This document shows, piece by piece, positions 1-8,070 of a DNA stretch of 64,000 bases. The notes beneath the pieces were generated by a model that was not told the origin of the DNA, ran no database searches, and was given only the letters and a program-made list of their open reading frames with translations. Source of the DNA: CAVTWY01 sp963738575 (GTDB taxonomy: Bacteria; Pseudomonadota; Gammaproteobacteria; Burkholderiales; Burkholderiaceae_C); contig CAVTWY010000004.1 of assembly GCA_963738575.1 (NCBI GenBank), positions 868,001-932,000 of the forward strand, read 5' to 3'. Within the stretch, counting starts at the first letter, position 1. The number at the start of each line of letters is the position of its first letter. Both the position numbers and the translations under genes were made by a program.

Positions 1-1
1 G

Positions 2-334
2 CTGGTGGCCGAGGTGCCCCGGGTCGCGCCGTGGATGTTTACTCAAGCTGATGATCACTTTCGCGCCCACGGCGCCTTGGGCGCGGTGTTGGGCCCCGCG
101 CGGGGCATTCCGTACAAGATCTACGCCGTGCAGGCGCCTGAACACGCGATCACCCTCGGGTCTTTTGTGGCCGCGTCGGTGCCGGCCCGCTTGTGGCGCA
201 TGCTGGCCACGGTTTTGGTGTTTGCCGGTATTGGTATGGTGCTTCGAAAGTTTGGCAAGATGAGGTGGGCGTTGCCGTTGCACGTTGTTTTCTGGGTAGG
301 CTCAGTCACAGCGTATTGGCTCAGCATCGGGTAG
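2..334 (+). CDS. VTT/DedA-like membrane protein, C-terminal part (5' end outside window)
   Basis: The frame is open from the window edge, so the true start lies upstream and about 110 residues remain. The fragment has the PYKIYA stretch that in YqaA/DedA-type VTT proteins lies in the re-entrant loop before the last helices. It then has two hydrophobic segments separated by a basic patch (RKFGK) and ends in a short membrane segment. It stops 5 bases before the CDP-alcohol phosphatidyltransferase and is probably the first visible gene of that lipid operon. VTT proteins of this kind are linked to lipid flipping or membrane homeostasis. The family call rests on a short motif and topology, so it is moderate. 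Confidence 0.5.
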   Translation: MVAEVPRVAPWMFTQADDHFRAHGALGAVLGPARGIPYKIYAVQAPEHAITLGSFVAASVPARLWRMLATVLVFAGIGMVLRKFGKMRWALPLHVVFWVGSVTAYWLSIG

Positions 335-339
335 GGCGC

Positions 340-954
340 ATGGCTTTTTCGGTCTACCAAATCAAGCCGCGGTTTCAGCAACTGCTGCGCCCCTTGGTGC
401 GGTGGCTCCACCGTGCTGGTGTTACGGCCAACGCCGTGTCCTTGTTCGCCTGCGCGGTGTCTTGCCTGGTGGGTGTGGTGGTGTGGCACTGGGCCTCGTG
501 GCGCTGGGTGTTTGCGCTTGTGCCTGTGTGGATGCTGGTGCGCATGGCCTTAAACGCCATGGACGGCATGCTGGCCCGCGAGTTTGGGCAGCAGTCGTCG
601 CTGGGGGGTTTTTTGAACGAAGTTACCGACGTGATTGCCGATGCGGCATTGATCCTTCCTTTCATGGCGCTTGCTGGGTTTAGCCCTGCGCTGGTGGTGG
701 CCGTGTGCCTGGGCGCCTGGTTGACCGAATACGTGGGGGTTGTGGCGGTTGCCGTGGGCGCCAAGCGGCGCTACGACGGCCCCATGGGCAAGAGCGACCG
801 CGCGGTGGTGTTTGGCGTGTTGGCGCTGTTGGTGGCGCTGGGCATTTCGCTGCAAGCCTTTGGGCCATGGATTTTGTGGGGCTTGCTGGCCGCGCTGGCA
901 TGGACGGTTGTTAACCGCGTGCGCATGGCGTTGCAAGAAGTGGGCAAAGTGTGA
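340..954 (+). CDS. CDP-alcohol phosphatidyltransferase, YnbA-like
   Basis: This is a 204-residue integral membrane enzyme that should transfer a phosphatidyl group from a CDP-lipid to an alcohol acceptor. The signature runs from about residue 72 to 101: DGMLAR (75-80), then eight residues, a Gly, and NEVTD. At the first and third aspartates of the classical metal site the protein has Asn (N72 and N93); as I recall, the YnbA branch looks the same. Hydrophobic segments fill the rest. An ATG at 193 extends the frame but lies inside the upstream gene; the ATG at 340 starts just after that gene's stop and gives the usual length. The 3' end overlaps the acyltransferase by four bases (GTGA). The acceptor alcohol is unknown. 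Confidence 0.85.
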   Translation: MAFSVYQIKPRFQQLLRPLVRWLHRAGVTANAVSLFACAVSCLVGVVVWHWASWRWVFALVPVWMLVRMALNAMDGMLAREFGQQSSLGGFLNEVTDVIADAALILPFMALAGFSPALVVAVCLGAWLTEYVGVVAVAVGAKRRYDGPMGKSDRAVVFGVLALLVALGISLQAFGPWILWGLLAALAWTVVNRVRMALQEVGKV

Positions 955-1583
955 TTGACAAGCTAACGGCTAGATTGGTCGTCACTTTTGCGCGCCTGCT
1001 CACAGGCTTGCGTGTGCGCTGGATGGACGGTGCCCTCAAAGCCGAGCACACCATCTTTGTGGCCAACCACAGCAGCCACGGCGACTTTGTGCTGGTGTGG
1101 GCAGCGCTGCCGCCCGACTTGCGCGTGCGCACACGCCCAGTGGCGGCGGCCGACTATTGGTCGGGCGCGGGGCTCAAGGGGTTTTTGGCGGGCAAGGTTT
1201 TCAGGGCGGTGCTGATTGACCGCTTGGGCGGTGGTGAGGGCCCGCGCCCCATGCAAGTGATGAACGAGGCGCTGTCCTTGGGTGACAACCTCATTCTCTT
1301 TCCCGAAGGCACACGCAACACCGGCGACGACGTGTTGCTGCCGCTCAAGCGCGGTGTGTACGAGCTGTCCAAAGCCCATCCGCAGGCCAAGGTGGTGCCG
1401 GCGTGGATCGAGAACCTGCGCCGGGTGCTGCCCAAGGGGTCGATCGTGCCGGTGCCGCTGGCTTGCACGGTGAGTTTTGGGGCGTCGCTGCCCGTGTTGC
1501 CCGACGAGCCCGCCGACGCTTATCTGGAAAGGCTTCGTCAAGCCATGTTGGCGTGCCGACCCAGCTCGACCATCGACGAATGA
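951..1583 (+). CDS. PlsC-like 1-acylglycerol-3-phosphate acyltransferase
   Basis: A 210-residue lysophospholipid acyltransferase. It carries the catalytic H-x4-D motif (H40 in NHSSHGD, D45) and the phosphate-binding FPEGTR motif near residue 120, both in the usual order for PlsC-type enzymes that acylate lysophosphatidic acid to phosphatidic acid. It starts at a GTG overlapping the TGA of the upstream transferase, so translation is probably coupled. The product would feed the CdsA-like enzyme encoded 39 bases downstream, so the three genes form a self-contained route: acylate, activate with CTP, transfer to a head group. It is shorter than housekeeping PlsC and is probably a second copy. Confidence 0.85.
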   Translation: MIDKLTARLVVTFARLLTGLRVRWMDGALKAEHTIFVANHSSHGDFVLVWAALPPDLRVRTRPVAAADYWSGAGLKGFLAGKVFRAVLIDRLGGGEGPRPMQVMNEALSLGDNLILFPEGTRNTGDDVLLPLKRGVYELSKAHPQAKVVPAWIENLRRVLPKGSIVPVPLACTVSFGASLPVLPDEPADAYLERLRQAMLACRPSSTIDE

Positions 1584-1622
1584 AGCAACACCGACCCCCA
1601 CGCACCGCTGGACGACCCCGCC

Positions 1623-2585
1623 ATGTTTGAAAACTGGACCGAGCAGAGCGTTCTTACCGCCAAGCTTTTTTCTGGCATTGCGGCCGTGTTGGTGTTGGCG
1701 TCGTCGATCGCGTGGGTGTTGCGTTGGCGTGTGGCCAAGGGCCAGCCGCACAGCGTCATCGACAACCTGGTGGCGCGCATCAACGCTTGGTGGGTGATGG
1801 TGGGTGCCATTGGCACGTCGTTCATGTTTGGCAAGGTCGGCGTGGTGATGCTGTTTTTCTTCATCAGCTTTTACGCCCTGCGCGAGTACCTCACGCTGAG
1901 CTACAGCAGGCGTGGCGACCACCTGGCCATGGCGGCTTGCTTTTTTGTTGGTCTGCCGGCGCAGTACTACCTGGTGGGCATTGAGTACTACGGGCTCTAC
2001 AGCATCTTCATCCCGGTGTACGCCTTCTTGGCCTTGCCGATCTTGTCGGCCTTTGGCCAGGACACCAAGCGCTTTTTGGAGCGCAGCGCCAAGATTCAAT
2101 GGGGCTTGATGCTGTGCGTGTTTTGCATCAGCCACGTGCCCGCCTTGTTGACGTTGAACATCCCGGGCTTTGAAGGCCGACACCTGCTGCTCATCGCCTA
2201 CCTCGTCATCGTGGTGCAAGGCAGTGACGTGTTGCAGTACGTCTGGGGCAAGCTCATGGGCAAACGCAAGGTGGCACCCGAGCTGTCACCGTCCAAGACC
2301 TGGGAGGGCCTGATAGGCGGTGTGGCCAGCGCCACCGCCTTGGGTGCGGCGCTTTACTGGCTTACGCCCTTCACACCATTGCAAAGTGCGGGCATCGCAT
2401 TTTTGCTTTGCATGATGGGATTCTTGGGTGGCTTGGTGATGTCGGCCATCAAGCGCGACCGGGGTGTTAAAGACTGGGGTGACCTGATCGAGGGGCACGG
2501 CGGCATGCTCGACCGGCTTGACTCCATTATTTTTGCAGCGCCGGTTTTCTTTCATGTGGTGCGCAAGTGGTGGATGCCGGATTGA
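1623..2585 (+). CDS. CdsA-like phosphatidate cytidylyltransferase (YnbB-like)
   Basis: A 320-residue polytopic membrane protein that should make CDP-diacylglycerol from phosphatidate and CTP. The CdsA signature is complete near the C-terminus (about residues 276-304): IKRDRGVKDWGD, then HGGMLDRLDS. An earlier SPSKTWEG block (around 221) is also typical. The N-terminal half is a run of hydrophobic helices. It is the last gene of the operon; the next genes are on the opposite strand. The arrangement of CDP-alcohol transferase, acyltransferase and CdsA-like protein resembles the E. coli ynb cluster rather than the housekeeping cdsA locus, which suggests an accessory lipid. Confidence 0.9.
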   Translation: MFENWTEQSVLTAKLFSGIAAVLVLASSIAWVLRWRVAKGQPHSVIDNLVARINAWWVMVGAIGTSFMFGKVGVVMLFFFISFYALREYLTLSYSRRGDHLAMAACFFVGLPAQYYLVGIEYYGLYSIFIPVYAFLALPILSAFGQDTKRFLERSAKIQWGLMLCVFCISHVPALLTLNIPGFEGRHLLLIAYLVIVVQGSDVLQYVWGKLMGKRKVAPELSPSKTWEGLIGGVASATALGAALYWLTPFTPLQSAGIAFLLCMMGFLGGLVMSAIKRDRGVKDWGDLIEGHGGMLDRLDSIIFAAPVFFHVVRKWWMPD

Positions 2586-2650
2586 GGTTTGCTCGAGCGT
2601 TGGTTTCAGCTCAACGGTCGAGGTTTCGAGTAGCCACAACGCATGCCGTT

Positions 2651-3346
2651 TCAGGATACAAGTGCCTTGATGCGCGCCCATAGCGCCGCCTTTGACACCG
2701 TCGTCATGGCCATCGACTGCATGCACTGGTCCAGTCGGTGGGGCCGCTTTTGGAGGTCCTCCACGGCTCTGGCAAGGTCAGCGGCCACGCTTTGGCCGTA
2801 GGCGCCTTCGGCCTTGGCCATGGCCTTTTCCATCAGCGCTCGGGGCGGCGCCATCATCGCCAGGTCGATGAGGTCACGGCTCATGGCCGAATCGTCGCGC
2901 CAGCGGTCAGAATTGGCCAACAGCTTGCTCGTCGCCATGTCCAGCGCCGTGAGCTTGGCCACGCCGTACACGCGATCGTCCTTGCCCGGCGACTCAAGCT
3001 CGATGCGGCCTTCGAGCACGATCTCGAACTTGATGTTGGCGCCGTCAACCTGCAGCATGGTGCGGATGCCGTACTGGTCTGCGCGCACCTCGCGGCTTTG
3101 GCTCAGCGTGTGGCCGGGTCGCGTGATGGCGCGCATGCCCTGCGGGCCGGTCAGCCGCTCGCGCAAGTGGCGATAGCCGTCAACCACAGAGACCAGAAAA
3201 TCGATGTCGACCGACTCGCGATATTCACCGTAGCACAGTGCCATGGCGGTTCCACCGCCGAAGAGGCAGCCGTTGTCTGCCAGCACGTCGGTGTCGAGCA
3301 CGTCCAAAACGGTTGCGATGCGGCGATGATGTGGCCGTTCAAACAA
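2651..3346 (-). CDS. AbiEii/AbiGii-type nucleotidyltransferase toxin
   Basis: Toxin of a type IV-like toxin-antitoxin pair and member of the minimal nucleotidyltransferase superfamily. The GGTAMAL nucleotide-binding loop is followed about 12 residues later by the paired acidic metal motif DIDFL. Downstream come the conserved K-LLAN-DRWRDD and RDLIDL segments of the AbiEii family. I place the start at the TTG at 3346. A perfect GGAGG (3355-3359) sits 8 bases before it, and this start overlaps the antitoxin stop by only 8 bases. An upstream ATG at 3394 would extend the protein by 16 residues but has no ribosome-binding site. The 231-residue length fits small members of the family. The molecular target is unknown. 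Confidence 0.85.
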   Translation of the reverse strand: MFERPHHRRIATVLDVLDTDVLADNGCLFGGGTAMALCYGEYRESVDIDFLVSVVDGYRHLRERLTGPQGMRAITRPGHTLSQSREVRADQYGIRTMLQVDGANIKFEIVLEGRIELESPGKDDRVYGVAKLTALDMATSKLLANSDRWRDDSAMSRDLIDLAMMAPPRALMEKAMAKAEGAYGQSVAADLARAVEDLQKRPHRLDQCMQSMAMTTVSKAALWARIKALVS

Positions 3347-3818
3347 GGAGTCGTCCTCCGCCGAGTTGCTCCACCAGGACCATGAGCAATGCACGCTCGG
3401 CCGGCTCCAGGCTGGCCCGGTCGATGTGCCGCCAGTTGCGTTCGTAGAGGTTCAAGGCATCTGTCGGGCTTAGTTCGTCGATGCCATGCAGTTGCCACGC
3501 CAAGCTCTTGAGCTGGGGAAACTCCGCCAACCGCACACGCTCCGGCAGGCTTGCGATGCCTCCCTTGGCCGGGGGCGTCTGCGGATCGCGAAGCTTCAAC
3601 TCCAGCCCGACGGCATCGATGGCGCTCAGGTAGGCGCCCATGGTCACAGACGGCTCGCCACGCTCGATGCGATGCAAGGTGACCCGGGACATGCCGGCCG
3701 CCTCTGCGGTCACCGTCGCGCTTACTTTCTGGCGCTCGCGATGGGCTCGGATGCGCTCCCCGAGGGCTCGGAGCTGCGGTGCGAGAACGTCGCCGATGGG
3801 AGGTGATTTGGCTGGCAT
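3339..3818 (-). CDS. XRE-family antitoxin/repressor of the AbiEii-type pair
   Basis: A 159-residue protein with an N-terminal Cro/C1-type helix-turn-helix at about residues 17-70: an ALGERIRAHRERQ helix, then AEAAGMSRVTLHRIERGEPSVTMGAYLSAIDAVGL. The C-terminal half is a helical extension without a recognised domain. It precedes and overlaps the toxin gene, so it should be made first and act as both antitoxin and autorepressor. The classical AbiEi partner has a winged helix; here an XRE protein takes that place. The ATG is only a few bases from the predicted transcription start and has no Shine-Dalgarno, so the transcript may be leaderless. See the operator entry. Confidence 0.85.
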   Translation of the reverse strand: MPAKSPPIGDVLAPQLRALGERIRAHRERQKVSATVTAEAAGMSRVTLHRIERGEPSVTMGAYLSAIDAVGLELKLRDPQTPPAKGGIASLPERVRLAEFPQLKSLAWQLHGIDELSPTDALNLYERNWRHIDRASLEPAERALLMVLVEQLGGGRLLV

Positions 3819-3820
3819 TG

Positions 3821-3866
3821 GAATCTCATTATATGCAAAATATTAAAAATGTACATTATGAGATTC
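3821..3866 (-). promoter_or_regulatory. Palindromic operator and promoter of the toxin-antitoxin operon
   Basis: Two perfect 9-base arms, GAATCTCAT (3821-3829) and ATGAGATTC (3858-3866), flank an AT-rich core. On the minus strand a consensus -10 TATAAT (3833-3828) overlaps the proximal arm, with a weak -35 (TGTACA, 3855-3850) 16 bases upstream. The expected start point is around 3820, within a few bases of the antitoxin ATG at 3818. A bound repressor would cover the -10 and the start site, which fits autoregulation. Confidence 0.6.
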
Positions 3867-4102
3867 ATGGTGACCTCTCAGCACTCGAACGCCATCTGGG
3901 TTGTGGATGCACCTTGACGGTAGAAATTGAAGCAGCGCAACCAGCCTAGCTCAAACAGGCTGCATCGAGCGAGTCCCGATGCGCCCCATGTCGCCCATCG
4001 CTGCATCTCATCAACCCGCCCCCACTCCGCGCTAGACTGGACCGCGTCAGCGGAAGCAGTCCAGAACCCAGCATCAACCAGAACCATTGCAGGAGAGTTC
4101 GA

Positions 4103-5044
4103 ATGAACCGTTTCTTCCATGCAGCACGTGTTGCGCCTTTCCCTCGGACCACCGCAAAGACCCTTTTTGCGTCTGCTGCGTTTGCATGCGTGTTAAGCGC
4201 TTGCAGCACCCCCAGCACCTCATCGACCTCGGCCGCCACCCAAGCTGGCCCCGCCGATTGCCCCGACGCCAACAACGTCGCCTTGCAGGTCAACCAGTAT
4301 TTGGCGATGCTGCCGTTGCCCGCCCCACCGCCAACGTTGTCGATGGAAGGTGCAGCGTGCAACGCCACCAAGTTTGTCGCAGCCTTGGCGGCACAACAAG
4401 GGGCGAAGGTGGTTGGCTACAAGGCCGGGTTGACGACGGCGGCCATCCAGCAACGATTTGGTGTGTCGCATCCCCTGCGTGGCACGCTGCTGGACAAGAT
4501 GATGTTGCAAAGTGGTGCCACCGTGCCGGCCAAGTTCGGCGCGATCCCTTTCATGGAATCCGACCTCGTGGTGGAGGTGGGCAGCGTGGCCATCAACAGT
4601 GCCGTCACGCCGCAGCAGGCACTGGCATCACTCCGGGCCGTCTACCCTTTTATCGAGCTGCCCGACCGCATGTTCAGCAGCCCTCAGGTGACGGCGGCGG
4701 CGATCATGGCCGGCAATGTTGGCGCGCGGCTGGGTGTGCTGGGCGCGCCGATCCAGGTGCGCCAAGACGCTGCATTTGCGGACGCACTGAAGAACATGAC
4801 CGTGCGCATGGTCGACGCGTCTGGCAAAGAGCACGTGGGCAAGGGCAGCGATATCTTGGGTGACCCCATGAATGCCGTGCTGTGGCTGGTGTCAGATCTG
4901 AAGAAGCAGGGCATTGCGCTCAAGCCTGGCGATTTGCTTTCGCTGGGGGGCTATGGAGCCGGCGTGGTGGTGGCTGGCAAGTCGGCCCAAGTGACGTATG
5001 AGGGCCTGCCTGGCAACCCGACGGTGACTGTGAATTTCAGGTAG
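4103..5044 (+). CDS. Lipoprotein with MhpD-type (2-keto-4-pentenoate hydratase/FAH superfamily) fold
   Basis: A 313-residue protein with a long N-terminal signal ending in a lipobox (VLSAC, Cys at about residue 34), then a Ser/Thr/Ala-rich linker. The body resembles 2-keto-4-pentenoate hydratases and related decarboxylases: GYKAGLT, an RGTLLDKMML segment, then FMESDLVVEVG, where the acidic residues match the metal ligands, and a C-terminal GDLLSLGGYG block. The family is normally cytoplasmic and acts in aromatic meta-cleavage pathways; a membrane-anchored periplasmic version is unusual. It has a good ribosome site (AGGAG) before the ATG and stands alone, with no catabolic genes beside it. The substrate cannot be inferred. 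Confidence 0.75.
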   Translation: MNRFFHAARVAPFPRTTAKTLFASAAFACVLSACSTPSTSSTSAATQAGPADCPDANNVALQVNQYLAMLPLPAPPPTLSMEGAACNATKFVAALAAQQGAKVVGYKAGLTTAAIQQRFGVSHPLRGTLLDKMMLQSGATVPAKFGAIPFMESDLVVEVGSVAINSAVTPQQALASLRAVYPFIELPDRMFSSPQVTAAAIMAGNVGARLGVLGAPIQVRQDAAFADALKNMTVRMVDASGKEHVGKGSDILGDPMNAVLWLVSDLKKQGIALKPGDLLSLGGYGAGVVVAGKSAQVTYEGLPGNPTVTVNFR

Positions 5045-5101
5045 TCTGCGTTGGGGTGTGGACTCAGCTTGACTGCCGAATAGACGACGGCGGAATCATG
5101 G

Positions 5102-5136
5102 CTTACAATTCGGATATTGAACTCCTAATTTGTAAG
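5102..5136 (+). promoter_or_regulatory. Inverted repeat in front of the DUF4143 ATPase gene
   Basis: CTTACAA (5102-5108) and TTGTAAG (5130-5136) form perfect 7-base arms ending one base before the ATG at 5138. A TAATTT (5126-5131) could serve as -10 with TTACAA 17 bases upstream, which would put the transcript start close to the ATG. No Shine-Dalgarno is visible. It could be an operator or an mRNA hairpin hiding the start. Confidence 0.4.
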
Positions 5137-5137
5137 A

Positions 5138-6304
5138 ATGATTTCTCGCCAAGCTGAACCGACCCTTCTGCAACTGGCAAAGGGTTACCCAGTCTTGGCC
5201 GTCACCGGCCCGCGCCAATCAGGCAAGACGACGTTGGTAAGAGGCGCCTTTCCTGACCGGCCCTATGTGTCGCTGGAAGATCTCGATACGCGGGACTTTG
5301 CCGAGGAGGATCCGCGCGGGTTTTTGGCGCGATATCCAGCAGGCGCTGTTTTAGACGAGGTGCAGCGATGCCCAGCCTTGTTCTCGTACTTGCAAACTCG
5401 CGTCGATGTGGATCAGCGCATGGGTCAGTTTGTGCTGACGGGTTCTCAGCAATTCGGCCTGTTGTCGAACATTGCCCAGACCTTGGCAGGTCGCGTGGGC
5501 TTGGTTCAGCTTCTACCGTTTGCCATGGACGAGTTGCTGCACGCGCGTGTCGCAGTCGGTAGCCTCGACGATCTGCTGTGGCGAGGCTTGTACCCGCCAC
5601 TGCACGATCGACCGCTGGCGCCAGAGCAATGGTTTGCCAACTATGTGATGGCCTATGTCGAGCGCGACGTACGCCAAATTGTCGAAGTGCGAAATTTGAG
5701 CCTTTTTCGGCGGTTTCTGAAAATGTGCGCTGCGCGTTGCGGGCAGTTGCTCAACATGGCGAGCCTTGCCAATGACTGCGGTGTGTCACACAAGACCATC
5801 GGCGCTTGGTTGTCGGTGCTGGAGGCGGGCTACATCGTGTTTCTGCTTCGGCCGCACCACCAGAACTTTGGCAAGCGCCTGGTCAAGACCCCCAAGCTCT
5901 ACTTCCACGACACAGGCCTGGCCGCGCTTCTGATGGGCATTCGCGACACTGCGCACCTAAACATCCATGGCGCACGCGGCGCACTGTTCGAAAACTTCGT
6001 GATCAGCGAATTGATGAAGCGTCGGTACAACCAAGGGCTGGCATCCAACCTCTATTTCTGGCGCAACAACACAGGCGACGAAGTGGACGTGCTGATCGAG
6101 CAGGGCGAAAAGCTGACGCCCGTGGAGATCAAATCGGGCCAGACCTTCACGCCAGATTTTCTGGGTGGCCTGCACAAGTGGATGCGCTTGGCTGGCGACA
6201 CGGCTTTGCCGGCGCACCTGGTGTACGGGGGCGACAAAGACATGACACGCAGCGGTGTATCGGTTCATTCGTGGCAGCGCGTGCATGACACCGTTGCTGA
6301 ATGA
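5138..6304 (+). CDS. AAA-type ATPase with DUF4143 C-terminal domain
   Basis: A 388-residue stand-alone ATPase of the family often annotated as ATP-binding protein/DUF4143. Walker A is GPRQSGKTTL (around residue 25), Walker B is AVLDEVQR (around 70), and LTGSQQF (around 104) is the sensor-like motif. The C-terminal DUF4143 region ends with DEVDVLIE and PVEIKSG, a D...ExK arrangement like that of PD-(D/E)XK nucleases. Its cellular role is unknown; such genes are scattered in accessory regions of many bacteria. It lies next to a toxin-antitoxin pair and is preceded by a palindrome (5102-5136). The length is normal for the family. Confidence 0.85.
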   Translation: MISRQAEPTLLQLAKGYPVLAVTGPRQSGKTTLVRGAFPDRPYVSLEDLDTRDFAEEDPRGFLARYPAGAVLDEVQRCPALFSYLQTRVDVDQRMGQFVLTGSQQFGLLSNIAQTLAGRVGLVQLLPFAMDELLHARVAVGSLDDLLWRGLYPPLHDRPLAPEQWFANYVMAYVERDVRQIVEVRNLSLFRRFLKMCAARCGQLLNMASLANDCGVSHKTIGAWLSVLEAGYIVFLLRPHHQNFGKRLVKTPKLYFHDTGLAALLMGIRDTAHLNIHGARGALFENFVISELMKRRYNQGLASNLYFWRNNTGDEVDVLIEQGEKLTPVEIKSGQTFTPDFLGGLHKWMRLAGDTALPAHLVYGGDKDMTRSGVSVHSWQRVHDTVAE

Positions 6305-6320
6305 GCGTGTCCATGACGAC

Positions 6321-7991
6321 CTAAAACAACCCCACCACCCGCCCGTCCCCATCGACATCAATCGCACAAGCCGACGGCACCTTGGGCAACCCCGGCATGG
6401 TCATGACGTCGCCGCACACCATCACCACAAACTCGGCGCCTGCGGCCAGGCGCACCTCGCGGATGTTGACGGTGTGGCCGCTGGGGGCACCTCGGGCTTG
6501 GGGGTCGGTGGAGAACGAGTATTGGGTTTTGGCCACGCACACGGGGTAGTGGCCGTAACCTGAAGCTTGCAGGTGCTCAATTTGCGCGCGCACGCTGGCG
6601 GTGGCACTGATGTCGATGGCGTCATAGATTTTGGTGGCGACGGCCTTCATCTTGTCCCACAGGGTGGCGGTGTCGTCGTACACAAACTTGAACTGGCTGG
6701 GCTGGTTGCACAGGCGCACCACCTCGTGCGCCAGCTCGGCAGCGCCTGGGCCGCCCTCGGCCCAGTGCCGCGCCACCACGGCCTTGATGCCCAAGGTGGC
6801 CAGCTTGCTGGTTAGTAGGTCGACTTCGGCTGGGGTGTCTTCGGTGCGGTGGTTGATGGCCACCACGCAGGGCAGGCCGTGGTGGTGTTGCAAGTTGTGG
6901 GCGTGACGGTCGAGGTTGGCCAGGCCTTTGACGAGGGCGTCCAGGTTGGGCACGGCGAGGTCCTTGACGTCCACGCCGCCATGAAACTTCAGCGCCCTGA
7001 TGGTGGCCACCAACACCGCGGCCGATGGCTTGAGGCCCGACTTGCGGCACTTGATGTTGATGAACTTCTCGGCCCCCAGGTCGGCCCCAAAACCGGCCTC
7101 GGTGACGACGTAGTCGGCCAGCTTCAAGGACGTTTGGGTGGCCAGCACCGAGTTACAGCCGTGCGCAATGTTGGCAAACGGCCCGCCGTGAATGAGGGCG
7201 GGGGTGTGGGCCAGTGTTTGCACCAGGTTAGGCGAAAGCGCGGCCTTGAGCAACACCGTCATGGCGCCGTGCGCTTGCAGGTCGCGCGCATGCACGGGTT
7301 TGAGGTCTCGCGTGTAGCCGCAAACGATGTTGCCCAGCCGCGTTTTTAAGTCTTGCACCGATGTGGCCAAGCAAAAGATGGCCATCACTTCAGACGCCAC
7401 CACGATGTCAAAGCCATCTTGACGCGGGTAGCCGTTGCCCGCACCGCCCAGGCCCACGGTGATGTCGCGCAGCGCGCGGTCGTTCATGTCCATCACGCGC
7501 TTCCAGGTGATGCGGCGCACATCAAACCCCAGCGCATTGCCATGGTGGATGTGGTTGTCGATCATGGCCGCCAGCAAATTGTTGGCCAAAGCGATGGCGT
7601 TGAAGTCGCCTGTGAAGTGAAGGTTGATGTCTTCCATCGGTATCACCTGCGCGTGGCCGCCACCAGCGGCGCCACCCTTCATGCCAAACACGGGCCCCAG
7701 CGAAGGCTCGCGCAGGCACACCACGGCTTTTTTGCCGATGTGCATCAGGGCATCGCCCAGGCCAACTGTCGTAGTGGTTTTGCCTTCGCCTGCGGGCGTG
7801 GGGCTGATGGCGGTGACGAGGATGAGCTTGCCGTCGGGGCGTGATGCCAGGGTTTCGATGTAGGGCAGTGAAATCTTGGCCTTCGTGCGGCCATACGGCT
7901 CTAACGCGTCGGCCGGTATGCCCAGGCTGTGGGCAATGTCGGCGATGGGTTTGGGGGTGGCGGCTTGCGCGATTTGAATGTCGGAGGGCAT
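6321..7991 (-). CDS. fhs: Formate-tetrahydrofolate ligase
   Basis: A 556-residue cytoplasmic enzyme that makes 10-formyltetrahydrofolate from formate, THF and ATP, feeding one-carbon metabolism. The ATP-binding PTPAGEGKTTTT loop (about residue 65) is diagnostic. It is followed by EPSLGPVFGMKGGAAGGG and HFTGDFNAI, and the GAGNGYPR and ETDLGAEKF-like blocks (here GADLGAEKF) are present. The protein ends with the usual VCGDVMTMPGLPKVPSA segment and has the normal family length (about 555-560). It stops 16 bases from the convergent DUF4143 gene. No other folate gene is adjacent, so it is probably monocistronic. Confidence 0.97.
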   Translation of the reverse strand: MPSDIQIAQAATPKPIADIAHSLGIPADALEPYGRTKAKISLPYIETLASRPDGKLILVTAISPTPAGEGKTTTTVGLGDALMHIGKKAVVCLREPSLGPVFGMKGGAAGGGHAQVIPMEDINLHFTGDFNAIALANNLLAAMIDNHIHHGNALGFDVRRITWKRVMDMNDRALRDITVGLGGAGNGYPRQDGFDIVVASEVMAIFCLATSVQDLKTRLGNIVCGYTRDLKPVHARDLQAHGAMTVLLKAALSPNLVQTLAHTPALIHGGPFANIAHGCNSVLATQTSLKLADYVVTEAGFGADLGAEKFINIKCRKSGLKPSAAVLVATIRALKFHGGVDVKDLAVPNLDALVKGLANLDRHAHNLQHHHGLPCVVAINHRTEDTPAEVDLLTSKLATLGIKAVVARHWAEGGPGAAELAHEVVRLCNQPSQFKFVYDDTATLWDKMKAVATKIYDAIDISATASVRAQIEHLQASGYGHYPVCVAKTQYSFSTDPQARGAPSGHTVNIREVRLAAGAEFVVMVCGDVMTMPGLPKVPSACAIDVDGDGRVVGLF

Positions 7992-8070
7992 GGGCTGCTT
8001 TGGGCTTTCGTGACAACGCCCAGCTTACCCAACAAACACCCCGAGGTCGTGGCGCGACCCCTGTCAACCT

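Noticed and set aside
963..2219. Long minus-strand frame opposite the acyltransferase and CdsA-like genes
   Set aside because: His/Gln/Arg-rich composition typical of antisense frames in GC-rich DNA; the plus strand has clear enzyme motifs.
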